A stretch of DNA of 10,123 nucleotides from Thermogutta sp. Its GTDB lineage: Bacteria; Planctomycetota; Planctomycetia; Pirellulales; Thermoguttaceae. This document shows, in pieces, positions 1-6,705 of this stretch. The DNA lies in contig JAAZNR010000824.1 of NCBI GenBank assembly GCA_012798155.1, positions 1 through 10,123 on the forward strand. The letters are read 5' to 3'. Below the pieces are notes generated by a model. The model was not told where the DNA came from. It worked only from the letters and a program-made list of their open reading frames with translations, and did not search any database. Positions within the stretch are counted from its first letter, which is position 1. The number at the start of each line of letters is the position of its first letter. Both the position numbers and the translations under genes were made by a program.

Positions 1-140
1 CCATCGAGCGGCATGGATTGCTGATCATTCCGGGCGGGGTATTCAGTCGACGCGATACCCATTTTCGCATCTCGTACGCCGCATCCGATGAGACCATCAA
101 CCGCGGGGTCGAGGCCCTGCGGAAGCTGGCCCGGAAGTGA
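1..140 (+). CDS. PLP-dependent aminotransferase (class I/II), C-terminal end only
   Basis: The reading frame is open from the left edge (first full codon at 3) to TGA at 138-140, giving 45 residues. They read GLLIIPGGVFSRRDTHFRIS, then YAASDETINRGVEALRKLAR, then K. This is the usual C-terminus of fold-type I aminotransferases of the aspartate/alanine/aromatic group. Its features are the 'G..(I/V)PG..F' strand, the conserved Arg in 'HFRISYA' that normally contacts the substrate alpha-carboxylate, and the terminal helix 'SDETI.RGVEALRKL'. The enzyme would transfer amino groups between an amino acid and a 2-oxo acid in the cytoplasm. The PLP lysine and the residues that set substrate choice lie outside the window, so specificity cannot be assigned. 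The gene converges on clpX, whose stop is about 360 bp away. Confidence 0.8.
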   Translation, partial: IERHGLLIIPGGVFSRRDTHFRISYAASDETINRGVEALRKLARK

Positions 141-464
141 GCAGCCGGATGCAAAGCCGCCAGGTATAAAGCGGATGCGGACTTCCAGCCGTTTTCTCGC
201 TTCCGGCCGTTTTCTTGCGGGCGAAGACGGCGAGCGGGGCGTCGCCGGGGAAACGGGCTGCCGACGACCGACGTCGAGAGATGCCTCCCGAGGTCCGGGT
301 ACTCCAAGGTCCGCGTAACCGACCTATGACGTTTGCGCGAACATTCTTCGGGCGCCCGCCACTAATTTTACTGCGCAGGATAAGAAGCTGAGCAAATTGG
401 GGTGCGCAGCTTTGTGGGTCTGCGTAAGATCGGTAAGCCGGTTTCGGCGATGCTGCGCAGCAAA
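141..464. other. Intergenic region between the aminotransferase and clpX 3' ends
   Basis: I see no convincing gene here. The short open frames lack ribosome sites and family resemblance. The region does hold an 18-bp imperfect tandem repeat (182-199 and 200-217, consensus CTTCCRGCCGTTTTCTYG, two differences). It also holds a 13-bp inverted repeat with one mismatch (366-378 TTTTACTGCGCAG against 453-465 CTGCGCAGCAAAA), around which the word TGCGCAG occurs three times. Because both flanking genes end here, the region should carry 3' ends rather than promoters. Confidence 0.5.
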
Positions 465-493
465 ACTAATTCTTGGGGCATCCCGATCCCCAA
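465..493 (-). terminator. Candidate clpX terminator hairpin
   Basis: On the minus strand, 6 nt after the clpX TAA, the sequence TTGGGG-(9 nt)-CCCCAA forms a 6-bp stem (493-488 with 478-473). It is followed by GAATTAGTTTT. The stem is short and the T-rich tail is interrupted, so it is only a weak Rho-independent candidate, but its position right behind the stop codon supports it. Confidence 0.4.
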
Positions 494-499
494 TGCGGC

Positions 500-1804
500 T
501 TACGCGCTTTTCTGTTGCGCCGTGGGTTGCCCCACCAAGGGTACCCGCCCTTCGACGACGTCCGTGTCCACGACGTAACGGAGTCCCGGCGATTGATCGG
601 GGAGAGTATAGAGGGCATCCAGCATGATCCCTTCCACGATCGACCGCAGTCCCCTCGCGCCGGTCCCGCGATCGTAAGCCTTTCGGGCGATGAGCTTCAA
701 GGCTTCCTCCGTGAAATCCAGCTCGGCGCTTTCCATGGCGAATAGCTCTTGGTACTGTTTGACCAGGGCATTCTTGGGTTCGGTCAGAACGCGTACCAAC
801 GCATCTGCATCGAGAGGTCGCAAGGTACTCAGAACGGGGAGCCGTCCGATGAACTCCGGAATCAGACCGAACTCCACCAAATCCTCGCCGGTGACGTGTG
901 CCATCAGGAAGCGGTTGCGATCCTCTTCGCCTGCCGCTTCGCCCGAAGGAGACGCCGACATCGTGGAGCTGAAGCCGATGGCTCGCTTGCCCAATCGCCG
1001 CGCGATGATGTCTTCCAGGCCCACGAACGTCCCTCCGCAGATGAAGAGGATGTTCGAGGTATCCACTTGAATGTACTGCTGCTCGGGGTGTTTGCGGCCG
1101 CCTTGAGGAGGGACATTGGAAATGGTTCCCTCCAGCATTTTCAAAAGTGCCTGTTGAACGCCCTCGCCGGAAACATCGCGTGTGATCGAGACGTTGTGGC
1201 CTGTTTTGCGGACTTTGTCGATCTCATCGATGTAGATGATTCCCCGCTGAGCCGCCTCGACGTCGAAATCAGCGGCGTGCAGGAGTTTGAGCAGGAGATT
1301 CTCCACGTCCTCGCCGACGTAGCCGGCCTCGGTCAAAGTGGTGGCATCGCCGATCGCGAAGGGGACATCCAACATGCGGGCGAGCGTCTGAGCCAGGAGC
1401 GTCTTGCCGGAGCCGGTCGGGCCGATCAGAAGGATGTTGGATTTATCGATCATCACGTCGGAGGAACCGTGGTGCATCAACCGGCGGTAGTGCGTGTAAA
1501 CCGCCACCGCAAGAACCTTTTTGGCTTCCTCTTGACCGATCACGAACTCGTTCAGTCTTTCGACGATTTCCCGAGGCGAAGGAACCCTCCCAAAAAGGGG
1601 TTTCGTTGTGCCTCGCCTCTTGCGCTCCTGGTCCAGAATGGACTGGCACAGGTCGATGCATTCTCCGCAGATGTACACGTCGCCGGGCCCCTCGACAAGC
1701 GGCCCGACATCCCGGTAGCTCTTGCGGCAAAACGAGCAGAATGCGTTTTTCTTGGAGCTACCGGTGCCTCGGCGTCCGGCGGTGAAATCCCGTCCTGTCG
1801 GCAT
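500..1804 (-). CDS. clpX: ATP-dependent Clp protease ATP-binding subunit ClpX
   Basis: ClpX is the AAA+ unfoldase that recognises tagged or misfolded substrates and threads them into the ClpP peptidase in the cytoplasm. The 434-residue protein has the full architecture. A C4 zinc-binding domain (Cys23, Cys26, Cys46, Cys49) is followed by Walker A GPTGSGKT at 128-135 and the pore-1 loop GYVG at 161-164. Walker B is IIYIDEIDK at 189-197, the RKH loop is at 237-239, and the ClpP-docking IGF tripeptide is at 276-278. An arginine-finger-type Arg321 lies in PEFIGR, and there is a sensor-2 segment GTGARGLRS. Length matches the family (about 420 residues). I chose the ATG at 1804 because AGGA lies 9 nt upstream. 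An in-frame ATG at 1906 would add 34 residues of Pro/Arg-rich sequence unlike ClpX and lacks a ribosome site. Unlike many bacteria, no tig or clpP is adjacent. Confidence 0.97.
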   Translation of the reverse strand: MPTGRDFTAGRRGTGSSKKNAFCSFCRKSYRDVGPLVEGPGDVYICGECIDLCQSILDQERKRRGTTKPLFGRVPSPREIVERLNEFVIGQEEAKKVLAVAVYTHYRRLMHHGSSDVMIDKSNILLIGPTGSGKTLLAQTLARMLDVPFAIGDATTLTEAGYVGEDVENLLLKLLHAADFDVEAAQRGIIYIDEIDKVRKTGHNVSITRDVSGEGVQQALLKMLEGTISNVPPQGGRKHPEQQYIQVDTSNILFICGGTFVGLEDIIARRLGKRAIGFSSTMSASPSGEAAGEEDRNRFLMAHVTGEDLVEFGLIPEFIGRLPVLSTLRPLDADALVRVLTEPKNALVKQYQELFAMESAELDFTEEALKLIARKAYDRGTGARGLRSIVEGIMLDALYTLPDQSPGLRYVVDTDVVEGRVPLVGQPTAQQKSA

Positions 1805-2097
1805 GATCAATCGTCCTGAAAGTCTCGCGGGCGGTCGTAATGTGGAATCGGGTCTCGCCCCCGGCTCACGCAGTTGCGGCGTCGGTTGGGTTTTGGCGGC
1901 AAACATCGGTCGCTATCGGGCCGCACGTTGCGCCGTATTCCCGCCGACTGCGATTACCGCAAAGGGGATTCCCGCCGACCTCGCGTCAAGCACAAGGGCT
2001 AAAAAGGTCATCGGACGCCGGGTTTGACCGGCTGCGGATAATGGCCATGTCGGCAAATCAAACGAATAACCATCAAGACGCTTCCGTACGTTAAAGT
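1805..2097. other. Upstream region of clpX
   Basis: This 293-bp stretch separates clpX from the SHOCT-like gene upstream, both on the minus strand. It should contain the clpX promoter, but I see no clear -35/-10 pair; a TTGACG on the minus strand near 1983-1988 has no good -10 at the right distance. It does contain a perfect 12-bp direct repeat, ATTCCCGCCGAC at 1937-1948 and 1968-1979, with starts 31 bp apart, about three helical turns. No gene is supported here. Confidence 0.45.
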
Positions 2098-2475
2098 CTA
2101 CCTCCTATCTTCATCTCGCGTGAAATTCGGGGATTTCCGGGCCGTGGGCGGTCGCCTCGCATCTTGAAAACCATGAAGGTCGTGGAGAGCAGGAGGCCTG
2201 ACACTATCTTTCCCCCCGGTAGATTGGGATGCCGCCGGTGTGCCCTTCCCGGCCCGCAGGCAGTCTCGTATGGCATGGTATTCGCTATCATCCAGTCGGC
2301 CGTGGGCTTTCATCGAGGCGAACTCCCGCAGCATATGCTCAGCCTGCTCCCCTGACTCCCTTCGGGCCAAGGCATCGCCGCGAATGCGTCGGACGAGCCA
2401 AACTGCGATGCCCATCATGCCCAACGCCACCGCCGACCAGAACAACAATTGACCGACGAGGCCGATGCTTTGCAT
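2098..2475 (-). CDS. Small membrane protein with SHOCT-like motif, hypothetical
   Basis: This 125-residue protein of unknown function starts with one hydrophobic segment (about residues 6-28, LVGQLLFWSAVALGMMGIAV and on), then a basic stretch RRIRGDALARR that should face the cytoplasm. Residues 47-73 (HMLREFASMKAHGRLDDSEY and on) resemble the SHOCT-type short helical motif 'L..F..M...G.LDD.EY..IR'. The last 35 or so residues are basic, Pro-rich and probably disordered. Small one-helix proteins with this motif are common in planctomycetes, and their role is not known to me. I prefer the ATG at 2475, which sits just ahead of the helix. A GTG at 2523 would add 16 residues, and neither start has a strong ribosome site. 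Its promoter would lie close to, or inside, the MITE-like element at 2571-2736. Confidence 0.65.
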   Translation of the reverse strand: MQSIGLVGQLLFWSAVALGMMGIAVWLVRRIRGDALARRESGEQAEHMLREFASMKAHGRLDDSEYHAIRDCLRAGKGTPAASQSTGGKDSVRPPALHDLHGFQDARRPPTARKSPNFTRDEDRR

Positions 2476-2570
2476 TTCTCGAAATCTCGCGTCGGAATCG
2501 AGCAGGCCGGTCTCGAGACCCACTCAGGTAGCGACGGGAAGCCTTGGTGAACGGAAATTGGTTGTTACTA

Positions 2571-2736
2571 CTGGACTTTTGCAAATTGTGGTGACGAGTT
2601 CTCGTCCGCCTTGGAAGAGGGTTATGGTGAGGGCAATTAGGCGTGAAAACGGCTTGCCGTGATTGCCTCACTTCACCAACCCCTTACCCACTGCCCCTCT
2701 CCCAGAGGGAGAGGGGAGCAGTTTGCAAAAGTCCAG
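2571..2736. mobile_element. MITE-like element, 166 bp, with 15-bp terminal inverted repeats
   Basis: The ends are perfect 15-bp inverted repeats: CTGGACTTTTGCAAA at 2571-2585 and TTTGCAAAAGTCCAG at 2722-2736, extendable to 18 bp with one mismatch. TTACTA lies immediately outside both ends (2565-2570 and 2737-2742), as expected for a target-site duplication. The interior has no transposase. It is partly palindromic: ACGGC-TT-GCCGT at 2649-2660 is centred within 1 bp of the element's midpoint, and GGCAAT at 2632-2637 faces ATTGCC at 2662-2667. A strong stem-loop sits near the right end. This architecture fits a non-autonomous miniature inverted-repeat transposable element. The family is not identified, and the exact boundary is ambiguous by 1 bp (4-bp or 6-bp duplication). 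Confidence 0.7.
2694..2716. repeat. Pyrimidine/purine stem-loop inside the MITE
   Basis: CCCCTCTCCC at 2694-2703 and GGGAGAGGGG at 2707-2716 form a perfect 10-bp stem with the loop AGA. The segment before it, CTTCACCAACCCCTTACCCA, belongs to the same pattern. From memory it resembles a stem-loop often dispersed in intergenic DNA of planctomycetes and other bacteria. It could act as a transcript end or RNA stabiliser, but no U-tract follows on either strand. Confidence 0.6.
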
Positions 2737-2742
2737 TTACTA

Positions 2743-3160
2743 CTTGGCGCTATGGCCTTTCTCGGTCCAACGGCCGCCTCGAACGGGGTATCGCGAACGA
2801 GGTATTTCGCGCGATGGGCGACGGTCCTCAGCGGCCAACGCTCGTCGTCGCGCGGCGGCGTTGCTAACCGCGATCACTTAGCGCAAAACCCTTATCAATT
2901 ATCATTATTGCTATTGACGTTTGGCCGGTCTACCCGGATTTGCGTAAACCCGGTCGCTGCTCTACGATAAGCAATGGGCAATGTTCAGGTTGTCGGTATG
3001 CAAGCTAACGTTGTGGTAGCGGGCTGGAGTGACGGGCTGGAGCGATTCGCGCGAACAGTATTCGGGCGTGGACGGTCCGTCAAAGGAATGCCGGAGTCCG
3101 GCGGTTCGCGATTGGCTGCGATATACGAGCGATGCGATTCAAGGCGTGAGGTCTGCTCCG
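2743..3160. other. Upstream region of trpB, no gene seen
   Basis: This 418-bp stretch holds no recognisable gene. An AT-rich patch (2887-2915) stands out in GC-rich surroundings and may mark a promoter region. A small hairpin (CCGG-A-TTT-gcgt-AAA-C-CCGG, 2934-2953) follows. A 10-bp word CGGGCTGGAG is repeated with TGA between its copies around 3020-3042. I found no short peptide rich in Trp codons and no terminator/antiterminator pair, so classical trp attenuation is not supported. Confidence 0.4.
2940..2968 (+). promoter_or_regulatory. Weak candidate trpB promoter
   Basis: TTGCGT at 2940-2945 and TACGAT at 2963-2968 are separated by 17 bp, just downstream of the AT-rich patch. Each box matches the housekeeping consensus only partly. 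Transcription would start near 2975 and leave a leader of about 185 nt before trpB. The -35 box overlaps the 2934-2953 hairpin. Confidence 0.25.
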
Positions 3161-4384
3161 ATGGGATCTGTTGCTGATATGCCCGATGCCCTGGGCCGAT
3201 TTGGGAACTTCGGCGGGAGGTATGTGCCTGAAACCTTGGTTCATGCCCTGGAGGAACTGGACCGGGAGTACTCCAACGCCCTTGCCGACCCCGAGTTCGC
3301 GGCGACTTTGGAGAGCCTGTATACGCATTATGTGGGAAGGCCTTCCCCCCTGTATTATGCGGAGCGTCTGACGGATTTTTGCGGCGGCGCCCGGTTGTTC
3401 CTCAAACGGGAGGATTTGAATCACACGGGCGCCCACAAGATCAACAACTCGCTGGGGCAGGCTTTACTGACGATCCGCATGGGCAAGCGGCGAGTGATAG
3501 CCGAAACGGGAGCCGGCCAGCATGGAGTGGCAACCGCTACCGCATGTGCCCGATTCGGTTTGGAGTGCGTGGTCTATATGGGGGAGGAGGATATCCGCCG
3601 GCAGCGTCCCAACGTCTTCAACATGCAGCTCTTGGGAGCCGAAGTCGTGCCGGTGGTGAGCGGTTCCAAGACCCTGCGGGACGCCATCAACGAGGCCCTG
3701 CGGGATTGGATGAGTTCCGTGGAGTTCACCCATTACTGCCTCGGCTCGGTCACCGGACCGCACCCTTTTCCGCGGATCGTGCGGGACTTCCAGTCGGTGA
3801 TCGGAAAAGAAACCCGACGGCAGTGCCTGGAGCAGCTCCGGCGGTTGCCGGACCTGATCGTGGCTTGCGTGGGCGGAGGGAGTAACGCCGCGGGGATGTT
3901 TTACCCCTTCATCGGGGACGAAGCGGTGGCCTTGGTGGGGGTAGAGGCGGGCGGCCGTTCCGCTCGCCTCGGCGACCACGCCTCTACGCTTCTTTACGGG
4001 AAGCCGGGCGTCTTGCATGGGAGTTTTTCCTATGTCCTGCAAGACGAGGATGGGCAGACCGCCGATGTCCATTCCATCTCCGCCGGCCTGGACTATCCCG
4101 GCGTAGGACCCGAGCACAGCTACTGGAAAGAAACCGGCCGCGTCGCCTACACGAGCGTCAGCGATAGGCAGGCCCTGGAGGCGTTCCAAACGCTGGCGCG
4201 GCTGGAGGGAATCTTGCCTGCTTTGGAAAGCGCGCACGCTGTTTCCAAGGCTATGGAGCTGGCTTCGCAGCGATCCAAGGAAGAGATTATCGTCGTGTGC
4301 CTTTCCGGCCGCGGCGATAAGGACGCACAGGAGGTGGCGCGATTGCTCGAAAAGACGGATTCCTTGCCGGGAAAAAACGATTAG
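3161..4384 (+). CDS. trpB: Tryptophan synthase beta chain
   Basis: TrpB is the PLP enzyme that condenses indole with L-serine to give tryptophan, acting in the cytoplasm in an alpha2-beta2 complex with TrpA. The 407-residue product opens with the family signature [18 protein letters not shown]. Lys93 in HKINN is the Schiff-base lysine, and Glu115 in AETGAGQHG is the catalytic acid (same 22-residue spacing as K87/E109 of the Salmonella enzyme). GGGSN at 238-242 binds the PLP phosphate. Asp311 lies in the COMM-type region, and SGRGDKD at 382-388 completes the cofactor pocket. The GPHPFP motif marks the TrpA-dependent TrpB1 type. I chose the ATG at 3161 because GAGGT lies about 8 nt upstream and the length then fits. 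An earlier in-frame start at 3029 would add 44 unrelated residues. trpA follows 87 bp downstream, so the two are probably co-transcribed. No other trp gene is in view. Confidence 0.97.
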   Translation: MGSVADMPDALGRFGNFGGRYVPETLVHALEELDREYSNALADPEFAATLESLYTHYVGRPSPLYYAERLTDFCGGARLFLKREDLNHTGAHKINNSLGQALLTIRMGKRRVIAETGAGQHGVATATACARFGLECVVYMGEEDIRRQRPNVFNMQLLGAEVVPVVSGSKTLRDAINEALRDWMSSVEFTHYCLGSVTGPHPFPRIVRDFQSVIGKETRRQCLEQLRRLPDLIVACVGGGSNAAGMFYPFIGDEAVALVGVEAGGRSARLGDHASTLLYGKPGVLHGSFSYVLQDEDGQTADVHSISAGLDYPGVGPEHSYWKETGRVAYTSVSDRQALEAFQTLARLEGILPALESAHAVSKAMELASQRSKEEIIVVCLSGRGDKDAQEVARLLEKTDSLPGKND

Positions 4385-4471
4385 ACGTGGGGAAGCGGAT
4401 TCGGACCGCGGAGCAATAGGGGTATCTCCGTTCCTCCTTCCGCCGGCGACTCACCAGGGAAACAGGCTCCG

Positions 4472-5284
4472 ATGTCCACGATTGAAAAGGTTTTCGATAA
4501 ACTCCGCAAGACGGGCCGTAAGGCCTTCATGCCCTTCGTTACGGCGGGGGATCCCGATCTTGGATTTACCACCGAGCTTATTCAGGCCTTATCCGACGCC
4601 GGCAGCAGCCTGATCGAAGTCGGGGTTCCCTACAGCGACCCCATCGCGGACGGCCCGGTCATCCAAGCCTCGTACACCCGAGCGTTGCAACGGGGCGTGC
4701 GATCCGGGGACGTCCTGAAAAGTCTTGCCGGGATCACGCCGCGCTTAAGTACCCCGGTGGTGCTGATGGTGAGCTACGCGATCGTATTTCGCCGCGGACT
4801 GGGGGAATTCGTGGACCAGGCCGGGCAAGCCGGAGTCGCCGGACTGATCGTACCGGATTTGCCGATCGAGGAGTGCGAGCCTTTGCGAGAGGCCTGCGAT
4901 CAGCGGGGGCTTGATCTGGTCCAGTTGATCACCCCCACCACGCCCCGCCCGCGAGCAATTCGAATCGCACAGGCCGGGAGGGGCTTTCTTTATTACGTGT
5001 CGGTGGCGGGTATTACCGGAGAACGCCGCGAATTACCGAAGGGGTTGGTGGAGAATCTGGTCTGGCTACGGGGGCAGACCTCTCTACCCATTTGCGTGGG
5101 GTTCGGAATCAGTCGCCCCGAGCACGTGCGACTCCTGGCACCGGTGGTGGACGGGATCATCGTGGGATCCGCCATCGTGCGTCACGTGGCCGCCATCGGA
5201 GAGAAACCGCGGAGCCGGATCCTGGAAGAGGTCCGGGATCATGTCGCGGAATTGATTGCCGCTCTTCCGCCGTCTTGCGATTAA
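4472..5284 (+). CDS. trpA: Tryptophan synthase alpha chain
   Basis: TrpA cleaves indole-3-glycerol phosphate to indole and glyceraldehyde 3-phosphate and passes the indole through a tunnel to TrpB. The 270-residue protein is a complete TIM barrel of normal family length. Catalytic Glu49 (LIEVGVPYSDP) and Asp60 (IADGP) sit at the same numbers as in the Salmonella enzyme. Loop 6 carries SVAGITG at 177-183 with Thr182. Phosphate-binding glycines lie in VGFGIS (209-214) and IIVGSA (229-234). The ATG at 4472 is preceded by AGGGA 11 nt upstream and CAGG 5 nt upstream. It follows trpB by 87 bp with no visible terminator between them. Its stop is only 16 bp from the stop of argG on the other strand, so the two transcripts must overlap or end in each other's 3' region. 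Confidence 0.97.
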   Translation: MSTIEKVFDKLRKTGRKAFMPFVTAGDPDLGFTTELIQALSDAGSSLIEVGVPYSDPIADGPVIQASYTRALQRGVRSGDVLKSLAGITPRLSTPVVLMVSYAIVFRRGLGEFVDQAGQAGVAGLIVPDLPIEECEPLREACDQRGLDLVQLITPTTPRPRAIRIAQAGRGFLYYVSVAGITGERRELPKGLVENLVWLRGQTSLPICVGFGISRPEHVRLLAPVVDGIIVGSAIVRHVAAIGEKPRSRILEEVRDHVAELIAALPPSCD

Positions 5285-5300
5285 GGCGGTCGCCGGGCGG

Positions 5301-6515
5301 TCAAAACTGTCGCGGGCGGATTCGGGCTTGGACCCGCAGCGGCAGGCCCTGGATTCGCAGGAATCCCTCGGCGTCCGTCTGATCGTACTCGCCGCCGCCC
5401 TCCATGGTGGCGATTCCTTCGTCGTACAAGCTGTTGGGGCTGGAGCGGCGGTCCACCGCGATGTTGCCCTTGTACAACGACAAACGGACCTCTCCCGTCA
5501 CCGGCCGTTGGATTTCCCGAATCATGGCCAAGAGCGCGTCCATTTTTGCACAGTACCAGAATCCGTAGTACACCATCTCGGCCACCTCGGGCGCGAGGCG
5601 GTCGCGGAGGTGCATCACGTCACGGTCCAGAGTCAATTGCTCGACTTGACGGTGCGCGAAGTAAAGCAGCGTCATGCCGGGGGACTCGTACACGCCGCGG
5701 CTCTTCATGCCCACGAAGCGGTTCTCCACCATGTCGATGCGACCGATGCCGTTTCGGCCGCCGACGGCGTTGAGCCGGCGTACCACTTCGTAGGCCGAGC
5801 ACGACTCGCCGTCCACCCGCACCGGAACCCCGGACTCGAAGGCGATGGAGACTTTTTCGCCTTCTTCCGGTGCCTCTCGCGGGGAGACGGTCATGCCGAA
5901 CTCGACCAGCTCCACGCCGTTGACGGAGAGATCTTCGAGCTTGCCGGCCTCATAGCTGATATGCAGGCAATTCTCGTCCGAGCTGTAGGGCTTGGCGGCC
6001 GTCGCCTTGACCGGGATCCGCCGCTCCTCGCAATAGGCGATCATCTCTTTGCGGCCGGGAAAACGTCGGCGGAAGTCCTCCCGCCGCCAGGGAGCCAGGA
6101 CACGAATCCCCGGTTGCAGGGCCTCGGCGGCCAATTGGAAGCGGCATTGGTCGTTGCCTTTGCCCGTGGCACCGTGCGCGAACACGTCGCAGCCGCGCCG
6201 TTTCGCCGCCTGCAAGCAGACTTTGGAGATCAGCGGCCTGGCGATCGAGGTCCCCAGAAGGTACATGCCCTCGTACATGGCCTGCCATTGCAGGACGGGG
6301 AAGGCGAAATCGCGGCAAAGCTCTTCTTTGGCATCGATGATTTCCGCGGACCGAGCGCCGATGAGGCGGGCTTTGGCCAGGATGGCCTCGCGATCCTCGC
6401 ATGGTTGACCTAGGTCCACGTAGACGGCGTCCACGTCGTAACCTTGTTCGATCAACCAGCTCAAGATGACCGAGGTATCCAGACCGCCCGAATACGCCAA
6501 GACGCAACTCGCCAT
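5301..6515 (-). CDS. argG: Argininosuccinate synthase
   Basis: ArgG joins citrulline and aspartate using ATP, making argininosuccinate, the penultimate step of arginine synthesis in the cytoplasm. The 404-residue product has the N-type ATP pyrophosphatase P-loop AYSGGLDTS at 7-15. The citrulline/aspartate site region YEGMYLLGTSIARPLI is at 81-96, HGATGKGNDQ at 114-123, and KPYSSDENCLHISYEAGKLE at about 175-194. Length is typical of the type 1 family. I chose the ATG at 6515 because AGGGAG lies about 7 nt upstream. An in-frame start at 6602 would add 29 residues ahead of the usual 'VLAYSGG' beginning and would start inside the promoter region. A plausible promoter lies at 6601-6629. The gene is convergent with trpA. 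The neighbouring DUF2617-like gene is on the same strand, 190 bp upstream. Confidence 0.97.
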   Translation of the reverse strand: MASCVLAYSGGLDTSVILSWLIEQGYDVDAVYVDLGQPCEDREAILAKARLIGARSAEIIDAKEELCRDFAFPVLQWQAMYEGMYLLGTSIARPLISKVCLQAAKRRGCDVFAHGATGKGNDQCRFQLAAEALQPGIRVLAPWRREDFRRRFPGRKEMIAYCEERRIPVKATAAKPYSSDENCLHISYEAGKLEDLSVNGVELVEFGMTVSPREAPEEGEKVSIAFESGVPVRVDGESCSAYEVVRRLNAVGGRNGIGRIDMVENRFVGMKSRGVYESPGMTLLYFAHRQVEQLTLDRDVMHLRDRLAPEVAEMVYYGFWYCAKMDALLAMIREIQRPVTGEVRLSLYKGNIAVDRRSSPNSLYDEGIATMEGGGEYDQTDAEGFLRIQGLPLRVQARIRPRQF

Positions 6516-6559
6516 AAGACGCTCCCTGCCGAGAGGTAAGGGCCGGCTTGCCAAAGCGG

Positions 6560-6581
6560 CCGGGATAAGGAACGATCCCGG
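6560..6581 (-). promoter_or_regulatory. Stem-loop in the argG leader
   Basis: CCGGGAT at 6560-6566 and ATCCCGG at 6575-6581 form a perfect 7-bp stem with an 8-nt loop. GCGGC (6556-6560) and GCCGC (6586-6590) can extend it past a small bulge. It lies between the likely transcription start and the argG start codon. No arginine-repressor-type AT-rich palindrome is visible, so a regulatory role is only a possibility. Confidence 0.35.
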
Positions 6582-6600
6582 AATTGCCGCGGAAAACTCC

Positions 6601-6629
6601 ATTCTGCACGGCCGTCGTCAACCTGGCAA
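6601..6629 (-). promoter_or_regulatory. Candidate argG promoter
   Basis: On the minus strand TTGCCA (6629-6624) and CAGAAT (6606-6601) are separated by exactly 17 bp, matching the housekeeping consensus at 5 of 6 and 4 of 6 positions. Transcription would begin near 6594 and give argG a leader of about 80 nt. That leader contains the hairpin at 6560-6581. Confidence 0.5.
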
Positions 6630-6639
6630 GACGACGCAA

Positions 6640-6650
6640 GGGCTTCGCCC
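6640..6650 (-). terminator. Small hairpin after the DUF2617-like gene
   Basis: On the minus strand GGGC-GAA-GCCC forms a compact 4-bp stem about 55 nt after the stop at 6706, followed by TTGCGTCGTCTT. The stem is short and the tail is not a U-tract, so this is a weak terminator candidate just ahead of the argG promoter. Confidence 0.2.
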
Positions 6651-6705
6651 GAAGAGTCGGACGGTTAGGGATCGATCCGTAAGTGGTCCGTTCAGCGGCA
6701 AGCCG

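Larger units (their letters stand above)
2565..2742. repeat. Flanking 6-bp direct repeats (target-site duplication) of the MITE
   Basis: TTACTA occurs at 2565-2570 and again at 2737-2742, directly abutting the terminal inverted repeats. If the inverted repeat is read as one base longer (ACTGGAC...GTCCAGT), the duplication becomes TACT instead. Confidence 0.6.

Noticed and set aside
749..1819. Long + strand open frame of 356 codons
   Set aside because: It lies antisense to clpX, whose every domain is recognisable. The long antisense frame is a by-product of GC-rich codon use.
2071..2108. AGGAGG on the minus strand (within 2101-2108), looking like a strong ribosome site
   Set aside because: The first ATG after it (2073) is 27 nt away and opens only 21 codons. 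No start codon lies at a useful distance, so it is probably chance.
3029..3160. N-terminal extension of trpB to the upstream in-frame start
   Set aside because: The extra 44 residues are unlike TrpB. The ATG at 3161 has its own GAGGT site and gives the normal length.
2974..3177. 67-codon + strand frame ahead of trpB as a possible trp leader peptide
   Set aside because: It has no run of Trp codons, and no terminator/antiterminator pair follows. It also overlaps the trpB start in another frame.
5256..6413. Long + strand open frame of 385 codons
   Set aside because: Antisense to argG, with His/Val/Ala-rich content and no family resemblance.
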